From contig NZ_WWSY01000011.1 in the NCBI RefSeq assembly GCF_009876115.1, positions 1 to 64,000 on the forward strand: a stretch of DNA of 64,000 nt, in the 5' to 3' direction. The notes below the pieces were generated by a model that saw only the letters and a list, made by a program, of their open reading frames with translations, did no database searches and had not been told where the DNA came from. The stretch comes from Collinsella aerofaciens (GTDB lineage Bacteria; Actinomycetota; Coriobacteriia; Coriobacteriales; Coriobacteriaceae). Shown here piece by piece: positions 17,401 to 25,704 of the stretch (its first letter is position 1; each line of letters starts with the position of its first letter). Made by a program: the position numbers and the translations under genes.

Positions 17401-18281
17401 TGATGCACTTTGTGGACAAGAACAACCCCGAGAACATCATCGACGCCGCGGTAAAGCGCCAGAAGGATCGCGCGAGCGGCCAGACGTCGTTCTTCGATAT
17501 GTTTGGCGACGTTGAGGGCTCGGGCTTTGAGGTGAGCGTGCCCGATCCGGATGGCCAGGAGTGGGACCGCCACCTTAAGCTGAGCCAGGAGAAGGAGGTT
17601 CTGGGCATCTATGTCTCGGACCACCCGCTGCGCCCGTTTGAGTATGCACTTAGCAAAGCGCGCGACTTCTCGTTCTCGCAGATCGACACCGGCTACGAGG
17701 TGCAAAACCCCACGGGCGGTACCATCAACCAGGAGATTCCCGAGGGCAAGGCGCTGTGGTGGGCCGGTATGGTCTCGAGCGTGTCCAAGCGCGTGACCAA
17801 AAACGGCGACCCCATGGGCATCGTGCAGCTCGAGGACATGGAAGGCGAGGCCACCGTCGTGGTGTTCCCCAAGACCTATAAAGAGGCCGAGGGGTACCTG
17901 TACGGCGAGGTCGATCCCGAGACCGGTGCACAGCTGTCCGATGCGTTTGTGCGCATTAAGGGCAAGCTCGAGCGCTCGGACCGCGGCGACCAGATCATCG
18001 CGCAGGAGATTGTGCCGCTTGAGCTCAACGAGGAGAGCAACAAGCCCAAGGTGTTTGAGGTCATGGTGCCCAACAACCGCTTTAGCCAGGGCAATATGGC
18101 GCGTCTTGCCACGGTGCTTACCACCAACCCGGGCGGCGACCGCGTGGAGATCTTTATCGAGCAGGTGGACGGGCGCGTACTGCGTGCCGAGGTACCGGCC
18201 AAGGTCAACGCACGCTCGATTCCGTTGTTGGCAGAGGCGAAGGCCATCGTGGGCAACCAAGGCAGAGTGACGGTGATCTAA
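14478..18281 (+). CDS. dnaE: DNA polymerase III subunit alpha (DnaE)
   Basis: 1267-residue replicative polymerase, family C. The N-terminal PHP domain opens with HLHNHT and TDHGYMYG, so its metal-binding histidines are kept. The palm holds the catalytic aspartates in PDIDMDFDDE (D467 and D469; equivalent to E. coli D401/D403), preceded by GPGRGSAAGAIVAY. Fingers, helix-hairpin-helix (GLAGIRGVGTGVAQAI) and an OB fold (WWAGMVSSVSKR...VVVFPKTY) follow. After FSKGESD the usual LRRAMGKK stretch reads RIRKPVAKKK and is followed by an insert of about 25 residues, a lineage-type variation. GGAG precedes the ATG, and the SNF2 helicase gene follows after 38 bases. Confidence 0.95.
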   Translation: MAFVHLHNHTVFSMLDGATRIQDMVNRAVELGMPAVAITDHGYMYGVPDLALACDAVNHNTPEYKTWSHDKAFLEKDRRDELVEPDPEENPREHAQYVKDMAMWDEKGNIDELKPPLVIKPIFGCEVYFTPDETLARDHKPELYHMILLAKDQEGYVNLMQTVSEAAVQGFYYKPRVTLDNLRRHAKGMICTSACIAGIIPKYIDRGDMEGAIKWAETFRDTFEPGDFYIEIQEHGITTDNGLTDEQMDRTLIDIAKQVGVKVIATNDFHYLRREDAPVQDVIMCIGMNAKVDDPNRMRMTGSEFYMKTEEEMRAMFPYCPEACDNTLEIADKCYVELDWDSIILPRFPLLDPGETHESQFRRECEKGLRQHYGDDWATREIGGVNIKERFEYEYKVICDKGFAAYFLIVAEYVQWAKDNGIGVGPGRGSAAGAIVAYAMNITAFDPLENGLMFERFLSPQRTEMPDIDMDFDDERRLEVVEHVRQLYGPEKVTHVITYSTIKAKQAINDAARVLDYPVYMGQRLSKMVSSDPKVKLKQVLEKQPGKEDLFNPDFAEAYKKDDDARRIIDTALSIEGLTRGEGVHACAVLICRDPVNEHVPTKLDTKGGVEITQYEGHTVADMGLLKMDFLGLRTLTVISKAKANIKKNFGIDIKEEEIPFDDPEIFKLMGSGHTAGVFQVESAGMTATIKNMKPTEYKHVVALIALYRPGPLGAGMVSSYINRMNGKEPAVSYDDRLDDILGETYGTMVYQEQVMLISVEMCGFSKGESDSRIRKPVAKKKIKLLTSTVLHWEDGSDETTYDHWMNGAIKNNYTREVAQKIWDDVLEFASYAFNKSHSAGYAILVMQTAWLKAHYPHEYMAAVLTSYTGKTDKIVHYVSACRHDGIPVLSPDVNESGTEFTATKEGVRFGLAGIRGVGTGVAQAIIAEREAGGPFKTLHDFVERVDSSQANRRVIESLIKAGAFDSTGYPRRQMMHFVDKNNPENIIDAAVKRQKDRASGQTSFFDMFGDVEGSGFEVSVPDPDGQEWDRHLKLSQEKEVLGIYVSDHPLRPFEYALSKARDFSFSQIDTGYEVQNPTGGTINQEIPEGKALWWAGMVSSVSKRVTKNGDPMGIVQLEDMEGEATVVVFPKTYKEAEGYLYGEVDPETGAQLSDAFVRIKGKLERSDRGDQIIAQEIVPLELNEESNKPKVFEVMVPNNRFSQGNMARLATVLTTNPGGDRVEIFIEQVDGRVLRAEVPAKVNARSIPLLAEAKAIVGNQGRVTVI

Positions 18282-18319
18282 GGGCGACCTTGCTGGTCCG
18301 CGCGAGATTGGAGGAAGTG

Positions 18320-21300
18320 ATGGCACAGGGGACGTTTGTGCAGGCGCTTCGTAAGGAGGCGGCGCTCAGCAGTACCTTTATGAAGGGGCGCTCGCTCATG
18401 CTCAACGGTGCCGTGCTGTCGTTCGAAGATTCCGGCTCGCGCTTCTCCAAAAACGTGCACATCGAGGGTACAGTGCGCGGCTCGCGCGGCGACCTGTACA
18501 AGACGCACGTGGCGCTCGACATGGACGAGCACGAGGTTATCGACTACGATTGCGATTGCCCGGCCGCCTTCCGCTATTCCGGCATGTGCAAGCACGCCAT
18601 CGCCACGGCGCTAGCGTATCTGGATGCCAGCGGCGCCGAGCCCGTCGAGGGTTTGCGCACGCCGGTCCGCACGTTTACGGTACCGCCCGCACAGTCCAAG
18701 CAGCCCGCCCGTCCCGCGCCCACCGCATCTGCGGTCAATCCCAACTTTCCCTTCCCGGCGCCCGTCCCCACGAGCCCAAGCCTTGTGGCGGCGCTTTCCG
18801 ATCTTTCGGACGCGCGCATGGATGAGCTCGTGGCCATGCGTCGCAAGCTCGCCGGCACCATTGACCCCGATGCGCCCAAAGCGGTGCTGGAGCCCTCGCT
18901 GGTGCCGTACTACAATCCGCTGTTTGCCGATCGCTTTAACTGGGCGCTTGAGTTTCGCATTCGCTGCGGTTCGGTGTCCTACGTGGTTAAGGATATCGAC
19001 GGCATGGCCGATGCCTATGTGCGCGGCGGTACGTTCTCCTATGGTAAGAAGCTTACGTTTGTCCATGTGCCCGAGGCGTTCGATGACGTGTCGACAAAGC
19101 TGCTCGACTTTATCGCAATGACGGTCGCCTACCTAGGCGATATTACGAGCTCGCGCTCGGCATCGTATGACTTTGCCCGCAGCGGTTTTGTCGCCGAGCG
19201 TCAGTTGCCGGTATCCGAGTATTCCATCGTGTCCGTGCTGGACCTGCTGTGTGGCAGGACCCTGTCCTTTGAGCCTGCTTGGTCGCGGGGGACGACGACG
19301 CATCGCGCCTACGAGGTGGCGGTCGAGCCGTCGCCGCAGGGGGAGGGCGAAGTCCCGGCCAAGCGCCCGCCGCTCCTTGCCGCCAAGATTGCACCGGCGG
19401 CGGGAGGCAGCTATGACCTGCGCCTTCCGGCCGATATGTACTGCTTTGTCGCTGGTGACGCAGCCTATCTGGTCGATACGCGCCGCGCGCGCCGTACCGA
19501 CACGGCGTTTGCCCAGCATGCGGCACCGTTCCTGTCGCGCTTGTTGCCCTGCCGCACGCCGGTCCATATCGCCGCCGACCAGGTGGGCGAGTTCTGCCGC
19601 ATGGCGCTGCCTATCTTGCGCGACTACACCGACCTGACCGCCCCCGCCGCGCTCGATGCCGTGGCGCCCGAGCCGAGCTTTGCCATGGCGATTGGCGTCG
19701 ACGATGGCCTTGTGACCTGCAAGATTACAGTGGCCTACGGTGATTGGTCGGCAGATCTCTTTAGTCTTGGTGCTCCGGGTAGTCCTTTCGAAGAGCAACG
19801 CCCCGGCGTTCCGCCCCGCGATACGGTGGCGGAGTTTCGCGTTATGGACACGGCGGCCCTGTACTTCGATTTCTACGAGGGCGGCCTGGCGTTTGAGGAG
19901 CGCGATGACGAGAGCTTGTTCCACTTGCTGACCGAGGGCCTGTCTGCCTTGTCCGAGCTGGGCGAGGTCATGCTCAGTGATCGTCTGCGCCAGATCTCGG
20001 TGCGCCCCGCGCCCAAGCTTTCGGTGCGCGCGACCGTCAAGAGTAACCTGCTCGACGTCGAACTGGGCGCAAGCGGGCTCTCGTCGGCCGACCTTGCCAT
20101 CTATCTCGATTCGTATAAGCGCCACCAGACGTTTGCGCGCCTCACGTCGGGCGACATCATTCGCCTGGACGAGGGAGTGCGCGCCGCGTTTGGCCTTGCC
20201 GAGGACTTGGGCGTCGATGCCGTCGACCTGCTCGATGGCGTGTCGCTTCCCGCGTCGAGCACCCTGTTCGTCGACAGCATGCTTGCGCGCACGCCCGAGC
20301 TCGAAGCCGATCGCGACGCTGCATTCCGTCGCACCGTTGAACGCCTGGACACGCTCGGCAAGATGGACTTTACGGTGCCGGCCTCGCTCAAGGCCACACT
20401 GCGCGGCTATCAGGTCGACGGCTACCAGTGGCTCGGCTCGCTCGAGCATCTGGGCCTTGGCGGCATTTTGGCCGATGATATGGGTCTGGGCAAAACACTG
20501 CAGATGATCGCACATATCCTGGCGCGCGTGGAGGCGGGGGACGCTAAGCCCACGCTCGTGGTATGCCCCGCGTCGCTCGTGTACAACTGGGCTGCCGAGT
20601 TGGAGCGCTTCGCTCCCTCGCTTGATGTGTGTGCCATCGTGGGCGCCAAGGCCCAGCGTCGCGTGCAAATTGCCGGTGCCGCCGAGCACAACGTGGTCGT
20701 GACGTCGTATGACCTCATGCGTCGCGACATCGACGAATATGTCGAGCAGGACTTTGCCCGCGTAGTGCTCGACGAGGCCCAGTACATTAAAAACCCGCTC
20801 ACGCAGGTGGCGCGCGCCGCCAAGCGCCTGCCGGCCGGCGTGCGCTTTGCCTTGACGGGAACGCCCATCGAAAACCGCCTGTCCGAGCTTTGGAGTATCT
20901 TCGACTTTTTGATGCCGGGTCTTCTGGGCACGCGCGACTCATTTGCCAAGCGCTTTGAGAGTCCCGTCGAACATGCCGAGGGCGACAGTGCCGCTCGTCT
21001 GCAGGCGCTCGTGTCGCCGTTTGTGCTGCGTCGCGTCAAGGAAGATGTGGTGGCCGACCTGCCCGAGAAGATCGAGGATACGGTGATGGCGCAGCTTGCC
21101 GGCGAACAGCGCAAGCTCTACCTGGCCAACCAAGACCGCATCGCCCAGCAGGTGCAGCACCGCGAGGCCGGGGAGTTTAAGAAAGATAAGCTCAAGGTGC
21201 TCGCCGAGCTCACCAAGCTGCGCCAGATCTGCTGCGACCCGCGTCTTCACTACGAGGATTACAAGGCGGGGAGCGCCAAGCTCGATACGTGCATGGAGCT

Positions 21301-21793
21301 CGTGCACGGCGCACTCGACGGCGGGCATCGCATCCTGTTGTTCAGCCAGTTTACGGGTATGCTCGATATCATCGGCAAGCGCCTGTCTAAGGAGGACATC
21401 GCCTTCCTTAAGCTCACGGGCGCTTCGTCTAAGGAGAGCCGCGCCAAGATGGTTGCGCAGTTCCAGGCAGGCGAGGTGCCGGTGTTCTTGATTTCGCTCA
21501 AGGCGGGCGGTGTTGGCCTTAATTTGACGGCTGCCGACGTGGTCATCCACTACGACCCGTGGTGGAACGTGGCCGCGCAGGACCAGGCGACCGATCGCGC
21601 CCACCGCATTGGCCAGCAGCACACCGTGACCGTGTACAAGCTCATCGCCAAGGACACGATCGAGGAGCGCATTATGCAGATGCAGGAGTCCAAGCGCGAT
21701 CTGGTTAACAGCGTGCTCGGCGGCGATGGCATCTCATCGGCACTGTTCACGCGCGAGGATGTTCTGGCACTGCTCGGTGGCGACGGTCGCTAA
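18320..21793 (+). CDS. SWIM zinc-finger SNF2-family helicase
   Basis: 1157-residue Swi2/Snf2 ATPase of the bacterial RapA/HepA-like group. An N-terminal SWIM zinc finger has C78-x-C80 and C90-x-H92. A long middle region (about 150-660) is specific to this family, then comes the motor: Walker A DDMGLGKT (K725), DEAQ box at 818-821, SGTP-equivalent ALTGTPIENRL, and a C-terminal lobe with LFSQFTGML and the Q/R-finger ATDRAHRIGQ. Such proteins remodel protein-DNA or RNA polymerase complexes; the substrate of this group is not established. ATG 18320 is preceded by GGAGGAAG. It probably shares a transcript with dnaE. Confidence 0.87.
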   Translation: MAQGTFVQALRKEAALSSTFMKGRSLMLNGAVLSFEDSGSRFSKNVHIEGTVRGSRGDLYKTHVALDMDEHEVIDYDCDCPAAFRYSGMCKHAIATALAYLDASGAEPVEGLRTPVRTFTVPPAQSKQPARPAPTASAVNPNFPFPAPVPTSPSLVAALSDLSDARMDELVAMRRKLAGTIDPDAPKAVLEPSLVPYYNPLFADRFNWALEFRIRCGSVSYVVKDIDGMADAYVRGGTFSYGKKLTFVHVPEAFDDVSTKLLDFIAMTVAYLGDITSSRSASYDFARSGFVAERQLPVSEYSIVSVLDLLCGRTLSFEPAWSRGTTTHRAYEVAVEPSPQGEGEVPAKRPPLLAAKIAPAAGGSYDLRLPADMYCFVAGDAAYLVDTRRARRTDTAFAQHAAPFLSRLLPCRTPVHIAADQVGEFCRMALPILRDYTDLTAPAALDAVAPEPSFAMAIGVDDGLVTCKITVAYGDWSADLFSLGAPGSPFEEQRPGVPPRDTVAEFRVMDTAALYFDFYEGGLAFEERDDESLFHLLTEGLSALSELGEVMLSDRLRQISVRPAPKLSVRATVKSNLLDVELGASGLSSADLAIYLDSYKRHQTFARLTSGDIIRLDEGVRAAFGLAEDLGVDAVDLLDGVSLPASSTLFVDSMLARTPELEADRDAAFRRTVERLDTLGKMDFTVPASLKATLRGYQVDGYQWLGSLEHLGLGGILADDMGLGKTLQMIAHILARVEAGDAKPTLVVCPASLVYNWAAELERFAPSLDVCAIVGAKAQRRVQIAGAAEHNVVVTSYDLMRRDIDEYVEQDFARVVLDEAQYIKNPLTQVARAAKRLPAGVRFALTGTPIENRLSELWSIFDFLMPGLLGTRDSFAKRFESPVEHAEGDSAARLQALVSPFVLRRVKEDVVADLPEKIEDTVMAQLAGEQRKLYLANQDRIAQQVQHREAGEFKKDKLKVLAELTKLRQICCDPRLHYEDYKAGSAKLDTCMELVHGALDGGHRILLFSQFTGMLDIIGKRLSKEDIAFLKLTGASSKESRAKMVAQFQAGEVPVFLISLKAGGVGLNLTAADVVIHYDPWWNVAAQDQATDRAHRIGQQHTVTVYKLIAKDTIEERIMQMQESKRDLVNSVLGGDGISSALFTREDVLALLGGDGR

Positions 21794-21959
21794 CTTGCGC
21801 ATGCCGATGGGTGCCAGGACAGGTACTCGGAATTGCCTGAGCGCCCTGGACTCTGCCGAGCCCCTCGATATGTGTTCATTTGCCATGCCGTGGATGGTTC
21901 GCCTACCTTTGGGCATAAGAAGCATCAGGAATATTGGCACATCAGCAAAGGAGAACATC

Positions 21960-22322
21960 ATGGCGAAATTCTTTAAGGACTCCGACGGCAAGCTCGTTGC
22001 CGCCCTTGGCGACGGCGTTGCGACCCCTGCCGGCTGCACGGAGCTGACGGCAAACACCGAGGATGCGGCGCACGAGAAGCACGTGCCTGTTGTCGAGATC
22101 GAGCGCGACGGCCACGTCATTCGCGCGCGCGTGGGCTCGACGGAGCACCCCATGCTGCCCGAGCACTACATCGAGTGGATCGCGCTTGAGGCCGAGGGCC
22201 GCCTGGAGGTCCATTACCTTGAGCCCGGCATGAAGCCCACGACGTTTTTCGCTGGCGGTTCCAAGACCGGTACCGTCTATGCCTACTGCAACCTGCATGG
22301 GCTGTGGTCCGCGACGTTCTAG
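21960..22322 (+). CDS. Superoxide reductase (desulfoferrodoxin-type, N-terminal Cys site lost)
   Basis: 120-residue iron enzyme reducing superoxide to peroxide without making oxygen, typical of anaerobes. The Fe(His)4Cys ligands are visible: EKHVP (H41), STEHPMLPEHYIEWI (H63 and H69), and YCNLHGLW (C110, H113). Class I desulfoferrodoxins carry an extra rubredoxin-like FeCys4 domain. Here residues 1-37 have the length and spacing of that domain, but only C26 remains, so this is a class III-like form. The start follows AAAGGAG, and a terminator lies at 22369-22400. It is transcribed alone after a 166-base gap that probably holds its promoter. Confidence 0.9.
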   Translation: MAKFFKDSDGKLVAALGDGVATPAGCTELTANTEDAAHEKHVPVVEIERDGHVIRARVGSTEHPMLPEHYIEWIALEAEGRLEVHYLEPGMKPTTFFAGGSKTGTVYAYCNLHGLWSATF

Positions 22323-22368
22323 GAGCGCGCCCCCGCTCGGGGTATCATAGCTAGCATATGCACATGCG

Positions 22369-22400
22369 AGCGCCGGCTGCATTATGCGGCCGGCGCTTTT
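22369..22400 (+). terminator. Terminator after the superoxide reductase gene
   Basis: 9-bp arms AGCGCCGGC/GCCGGCGCT (22369-22377 and 22389-22397) followed by TTTTACT. Confidence 0.8.
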
Positions 22401-22439
22401 ACTACGACAACGACGTTTTAAGACGGAAAGGGCGGGGCC

Positions 22440-24425
22440 ATGAAGCTCGCACTTGCACAGATCGATATGCGCCTGGGTGACATCGAGGGCATTTGCGGCC
22501 GCATCGAGGACCAGGCTCGCCTGGCTCATGAGCGCGGCGCGCGCGTGCTGTGCGTTCCGGCCCCGCTCTTTATGGGTGCCATGCCGGGCAGCCTGGTGGG
22601 CGCTGCCGATTTTGAGCACGATATGCTGACGGGCCTGACGGGCGTTGCCGAGCGCATCCAAGAGCTCGACATGATCTGCATCGTGCCCTCTGCGGTTTCG
22701 TTTGAGGGCCAGCCCCTGCTTGACTATATGATGCTCAAAGATGGTCGCGTGGTGCCCGCGCGCGCAAGTATTGCCCTGCAGCGTGGCGAGAACAACGACG
22801 CGCGTTGGGCGCCTCCGGTGTTTGACGTGGACGGCGTGCGCATCGCCGTGGTGTTTGACCTGAACCGTGAGCTCGAGATGCTGCCGACCGGCGTCGACCT
22901 CATCGCCTATTTTCAGTTCAACGCGTTTGATATGACCGACCGCGAGACGGCCGCCATTGCCGCCGTTCGCAGCGGTGCCTACCGCAAGATCGCGTCCAAG
23001 CGCAGCGTATGGTTTGCCTGCATGGCGCCGGTCGGTGCCTATGACGAGTCGGTGTATACCGGCGGGTCGTTTGTGCTCGACGACTGCGGGCGCGTGGTGG
23101 CCCAAGCGCCGTGCTTTGAGGAGAGCCTGCTGGTTCAGGAAATTCAGCGCGGCGTAATGCTCGATGCTTTGGAAGACCACGAGCTGCCCGAGTTTCGTTC
23201 CGAGGAGTGGTTGTGGCAGGCGCTGGTGCTCGCTGTGCGCGATAACGCCCGTGCCCATGGCACGTCGCGCGCCGTGGTGGCGCTCGAGGGTGATTTGCCG
23301 TCGTCTTTGCTTGCGGCGCTTGCCGTCGATGCCTTGGGTCCGCGTAATGTGATTGGCCTGGTGCTGGGGCGCAATCGCATCTTTACGCCGGCGCATGAGG
23401 AGGCAGAGGCCACCCGCTGTTCTGCCGTGCGCTCAATCGCCGAGCGCTTGCACATTCGCACCGTCGAGCGCGATGCGCCGGATGCGGCGCGCGTGCTCGA
23501 CCGCGACGTGTCGGCGGGCGATGCCGAACGCCTGCGATCGCGTGCGCTGGGCCTGATGCTCGAGGATACGGCGCTCGAGCTGGGCGCTATGGCGCTGAGC
23601 CCGCTTTCCAAGACCGAGTACGCGCTGGCGGCGCCCGCGCTGTCCGGCGGCTACCAGGGCGACTTTGCGCCCTTTGGCGATGTGTATCTGTCGACGCTCG
23701 AGTTTGTGGCACGCGTGCGCAACCGTGCCTCGGCCGTGGTGCCCCAAGAGCTCGTGACGCTCAACGCAGTGGAGGATTGCATGGATCGTGTGCTGGCGCA
23801 GGCACTCTCGACGCTCGCCGGTCCGGTCGACATGCTCGATCGCGCGGCGCAGCTGCTCGGTGGGCTCGAGCCGGGCGAGGTCGATGGCGCGCTCGAGGCG
23901 CACGTGGACCGCAGCCGACCCTTCGACGACATCCCAATGGCCGCCTGCAAGCCCGAGGCTTGCTCGCTGCTGCTGATGCTCGTGCGTCAGGGCGAGGCCG
24001 CCCGCCGCATGCTGCCGACGGCGCCGATCGTCTCGGCCCGTTCGTTTGTCGAGCGCGCCTGGCCGTACATGCTTGCGTGGTCCGATCTGGGGCTCAACGG
24101 CAAGGAGCGCATGACGGTTGATTCGCTGGCACGCGCCGAGGTGCGACGCTTTGCCGACGACGATACGAATGGCCGTATGCGCGGCGAGATGATGGACTTA
24201 TTGGGCGAGCTGTTGGGTATTTCGCCCGAGCAGATGGAAGAGCTGCGCTCCGAGGACGGCCAGCGCCGCCTGCACGAGGGCATGAAGAAGTTTGAGGGCG
24301 AGGTCCAGGATGCCATCGAAAAGATGATGGGCGGCCAGAGTGGCCCGCAGGGTGGGCCCCAGGGTGGTCCGAGGCCGCATCCGCCGGTTGATCCCCGACA
24401 GTTTCCGTTCTTCTCGCAGAACTAA
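22440..24425 (+). CDS. NAD synthetase-like protein (nitrilase + NadE fold) with lost catalytic motifs
   Basis: 661 residues with the two-domain layout of glutamine-dependent NAD+ synthetase: an N-terminal nitrilase-like domain (1-240; MKLALAQIDMRLGD, SFVLDDCGRVV) and a C-terminal NadE-like ATP-pyrophosphatase domain (about 250-510; SPLSKTEYAL at 456-465, and a late DIPMAACKP where NadE has a PxA/E-L-R-P-type motif). The active sites are gone. The nitrilase Glu position reads CVPAPLF (38-44), the Cys position reads RIAVVFDLN (134-142), and the ATP loop SGGxDSS reads EGDLPSS (283-289). A C-terminal tail holds GGPQGGP repeats. I infer a non-catalytic or repurposed paralogue; NAD synthesis would need another gene. 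AAAGGGCGGGG precedes the start. Confidence 0.7.
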   Translation: MKLALAQIDMRLGDIEGICGRIEDQARLAHERGARVLCVPAPLFMGAMPGSLVGAADFEHDMLTGLTGVAERIQELDMICIVPSAVSFEGQPLLDYMMLKDGRVVPARASIALQRGENNDARWAPPVFDVDGVRIAVVFDLNRELEMLPTGVDLIAYFQFNAFDMTDRETAAIAAVRSGAYRKIASKRSVWFACMAPVGAYDESVYTGGSFVLDDCGRVVAQAPCFEESLLVQEIQRGVMLDALEDHELPEFRSEEWLWQALVLAVRDNARAHGTSRAVVALEGDLPSSLLAALAVDALGPRNVIGLVLGRNRIFTPAHEEAEATRCSAVRSIAERLHIRTVERDAPDAARVLDRDVSAGDAERLRSRALGLMLEDTALELGAMALSPLSKTEYALAAPALSGGYQGDFAPFGDVYLSTLEFVARVRNRASAVVPQELVTLNAVEDCMDRVLAQALSTLAGPVDMLDRAAQLLGGLEPGEVDGALEAHVDRSRPFDDIPMAACKPEACSLLLMLVRQGEAARRMLPTAPIVSARSFVERAWPYMLAWSDLGLNGKERMTVDSLARAEVRRFADDDTNGRMRGEMMDLLGELLGISPEQMEELRSEDGQRRLHEGMKKFEGEVQDAIEKMMGGQSGPQGGPQGGPRPHPPVDPRQFPFFSQN

Positions 24426-24562
24426 ACTGGGGATGGGATTCGCTCCCAACCCCGATACTTCAACTAAGCACCTTGGCCCCGTTGTGTTATTCTAGAACAG
24501 ACGTTCGTGAATGATGCTCGGGGCCTTGCCTTGTGCTGTACTTGTGACGAGGGGAGGTTGGC

Positions 24563-25084
24563 TTGGTCATTTTGGGTATCGACCCCGGTTTGGCCCATAC
24601 GGGTTGGGGGATTATCGAGGAGCGGCGCGGCGAGGTTCGCTGCCGTGCCTACGGTTGTATCGAGACCAGCGCGGGTAGTCCGCTCGCGGTGCGCCTGTCG
24701 CATATCGCCCGCGACCTCAAGGGCGTCGTGGAGCGTTATCGACCCGATACTGCTGCTATCGAGAGCATCTACTTTGGCGCTAATGTCCGCTCGGCAATCC
24801 CCACGGCACATGCCCGCGGTGCCGCGCTCGTGGCGCTTTCGGAGTGCGCGCTCGAGATCGGCGAGTACACGCCTATGCAGATCAAGCAGGCTGTGGTGGG
24901 TACCGGCGCCGCGGACAAGCGGCAGGTCGCCTACATGGTGCGCACGCTCACGCAGCTCGACCACGACCCTCATCCCGACCATGCCGCCGATGCCCTGGCT
25001 TGCGCCATCTGCCACGTAAACCTCAGCCGCACCCGCGCCCTCACCGGTGGCGAGTTCTATCAACAGAGAGGAACCGGATACTGA
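24563..25084 (+). CDS. ruvC: Holliday junction resolvase RuvC
   Basis: 173-residue endonuclease that cuts Holliday junctions symmetrically in complex with RuvAB. The acidic residues D7 (LGIDPGL), E67 (AIESIYFG), D139 and D143 (PDHAADALA) match the E. coli D7/E66/D138/D141 set; lysines in KQAVVGTGAADKRQV bind DNA. The start is an unusual TTG at 24563 supported by GGGGAGG at 24551-24557, and any later start would remove the catalytic D7. Its stop overlaps the ruvA start by one base (TGATG), so translation is coupled. The gap upstream contains a GGGG/CCCC hairpin without a T-run. Confidence 0.95.
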   Translation: MVILGIDPGLAHTGWGIIEERRGEVRCRAYGCIETSAGSPLAVRLSHIARDLKGVVERYRPDTAAIESIYFGANVRSAIPTAHARGAALVALSECALEIGEYTPMQIKQAVVGTGAADKRQVAYMVRTLTQLDHDPHPDHAADALACAICHVNLSRTRALTGGEFYQQRGTGY

Positions 25085-25704
25085 TGATTTCCCAGCTCCA
25101 CGGAACGCTTGTCGAGGCCACGATGAGCTCTGCTGTCGTCGACGTGTCGGGCGTTGGCTTTGAACTCGGCATTTCTGGCGGCACTGCGGCCACGCTGCCT
25201 ACGCCCGGCGGTGAGGTGCGCCTCTATACCCGTATGCAGGTGCGCGAGGACGCCATGACACTTTTCGGTTTTTCCTCTAAGGATGAGCGCACGATGTTCG
25301 ACCGGCTTGTGTCCGTCTCGGGCGTTGGCCCGCGCTTGGCGCTCGCCGTACTTTCCACCTATACCGTGGGACAGCTGTATTCCCTGGTGATGGCCGAGGA
25401 CGACAAGGGCATGGCCAAGGTGCCCGGCGTGGGCAAAAAGACCGCCCAGCGCCTCATCTTGGAGCTCAAGAGCACCTTTGCCAAGGACAAGGGCTTTGTG
25501 CCGGTCGATGCGATCCCCGGTCAGGTTGCGATGCCCGTGCCCGCCGCCGCTCCTTCGGCGATCGATGACGCCCGTGCGGCACTCCTTTCCATGGGCTTTA
25601 GCCCGCAGGAGACCGATGTCGCTCTGAGCGGGTATGATGGGCAGGATATGCGTGTCGAGGATCTGCTCGGCGCGGCGCTTAAGCGACTCGGAATGGATGC
25701 GTGA
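25084..25704 (+). CDS. ruvA: Holliday junction branch migration protein RuvA
   Basis: 206-residue junction-binding subunit that loads RuvB. Domain I is an OB fold ([12 protein letters not shown]...VGFELGIS), domain II has two helix-hairpin-helix motifs ([13 protein letters not shown] and [16 protein letters not shown]), and domain III is a small UBA-like bundle ([20 protein letters not shown]) that contacts RuvB. Acidic pin residues are not certain. The ATG at 25084 overlaps the ruvC stop. The same TGATG overlap recurs at the ruvA-ruvB junction, so all three proteins should be made in step. Confidence 0.95.
   Translation: MISQLHGTLVEATMSSAVVDVSGVGFELGISGGTAATLPTPGGEVRLYTRMQVREDAMTLFGFSSKDERTMFDRLVSVSGVGPRLALAVLSTYTVGQLYSLVMAEDDKGMAKVPGVGKKTAQRLILELKSTFAKDKGFVPVDAIPGQVAMPVPAAAPSAIDDARAALLSMGFSPQETDVALSGYDGQDMRVEDLLGAALKRLGMDA

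Noticed and set aside
14442..18326. Two long minus-strand frames opposite dnaE
   Set aside because: dnaE is unmistakable across the region; the antisense frames give Val/Leu/His-rich products without domains.
24426..24562. GGGG/CCCC hairpin before ruvC as a terminator
   Set aside because: It lacks a T-run and could equally be a leader structure, so I did not annotate it.
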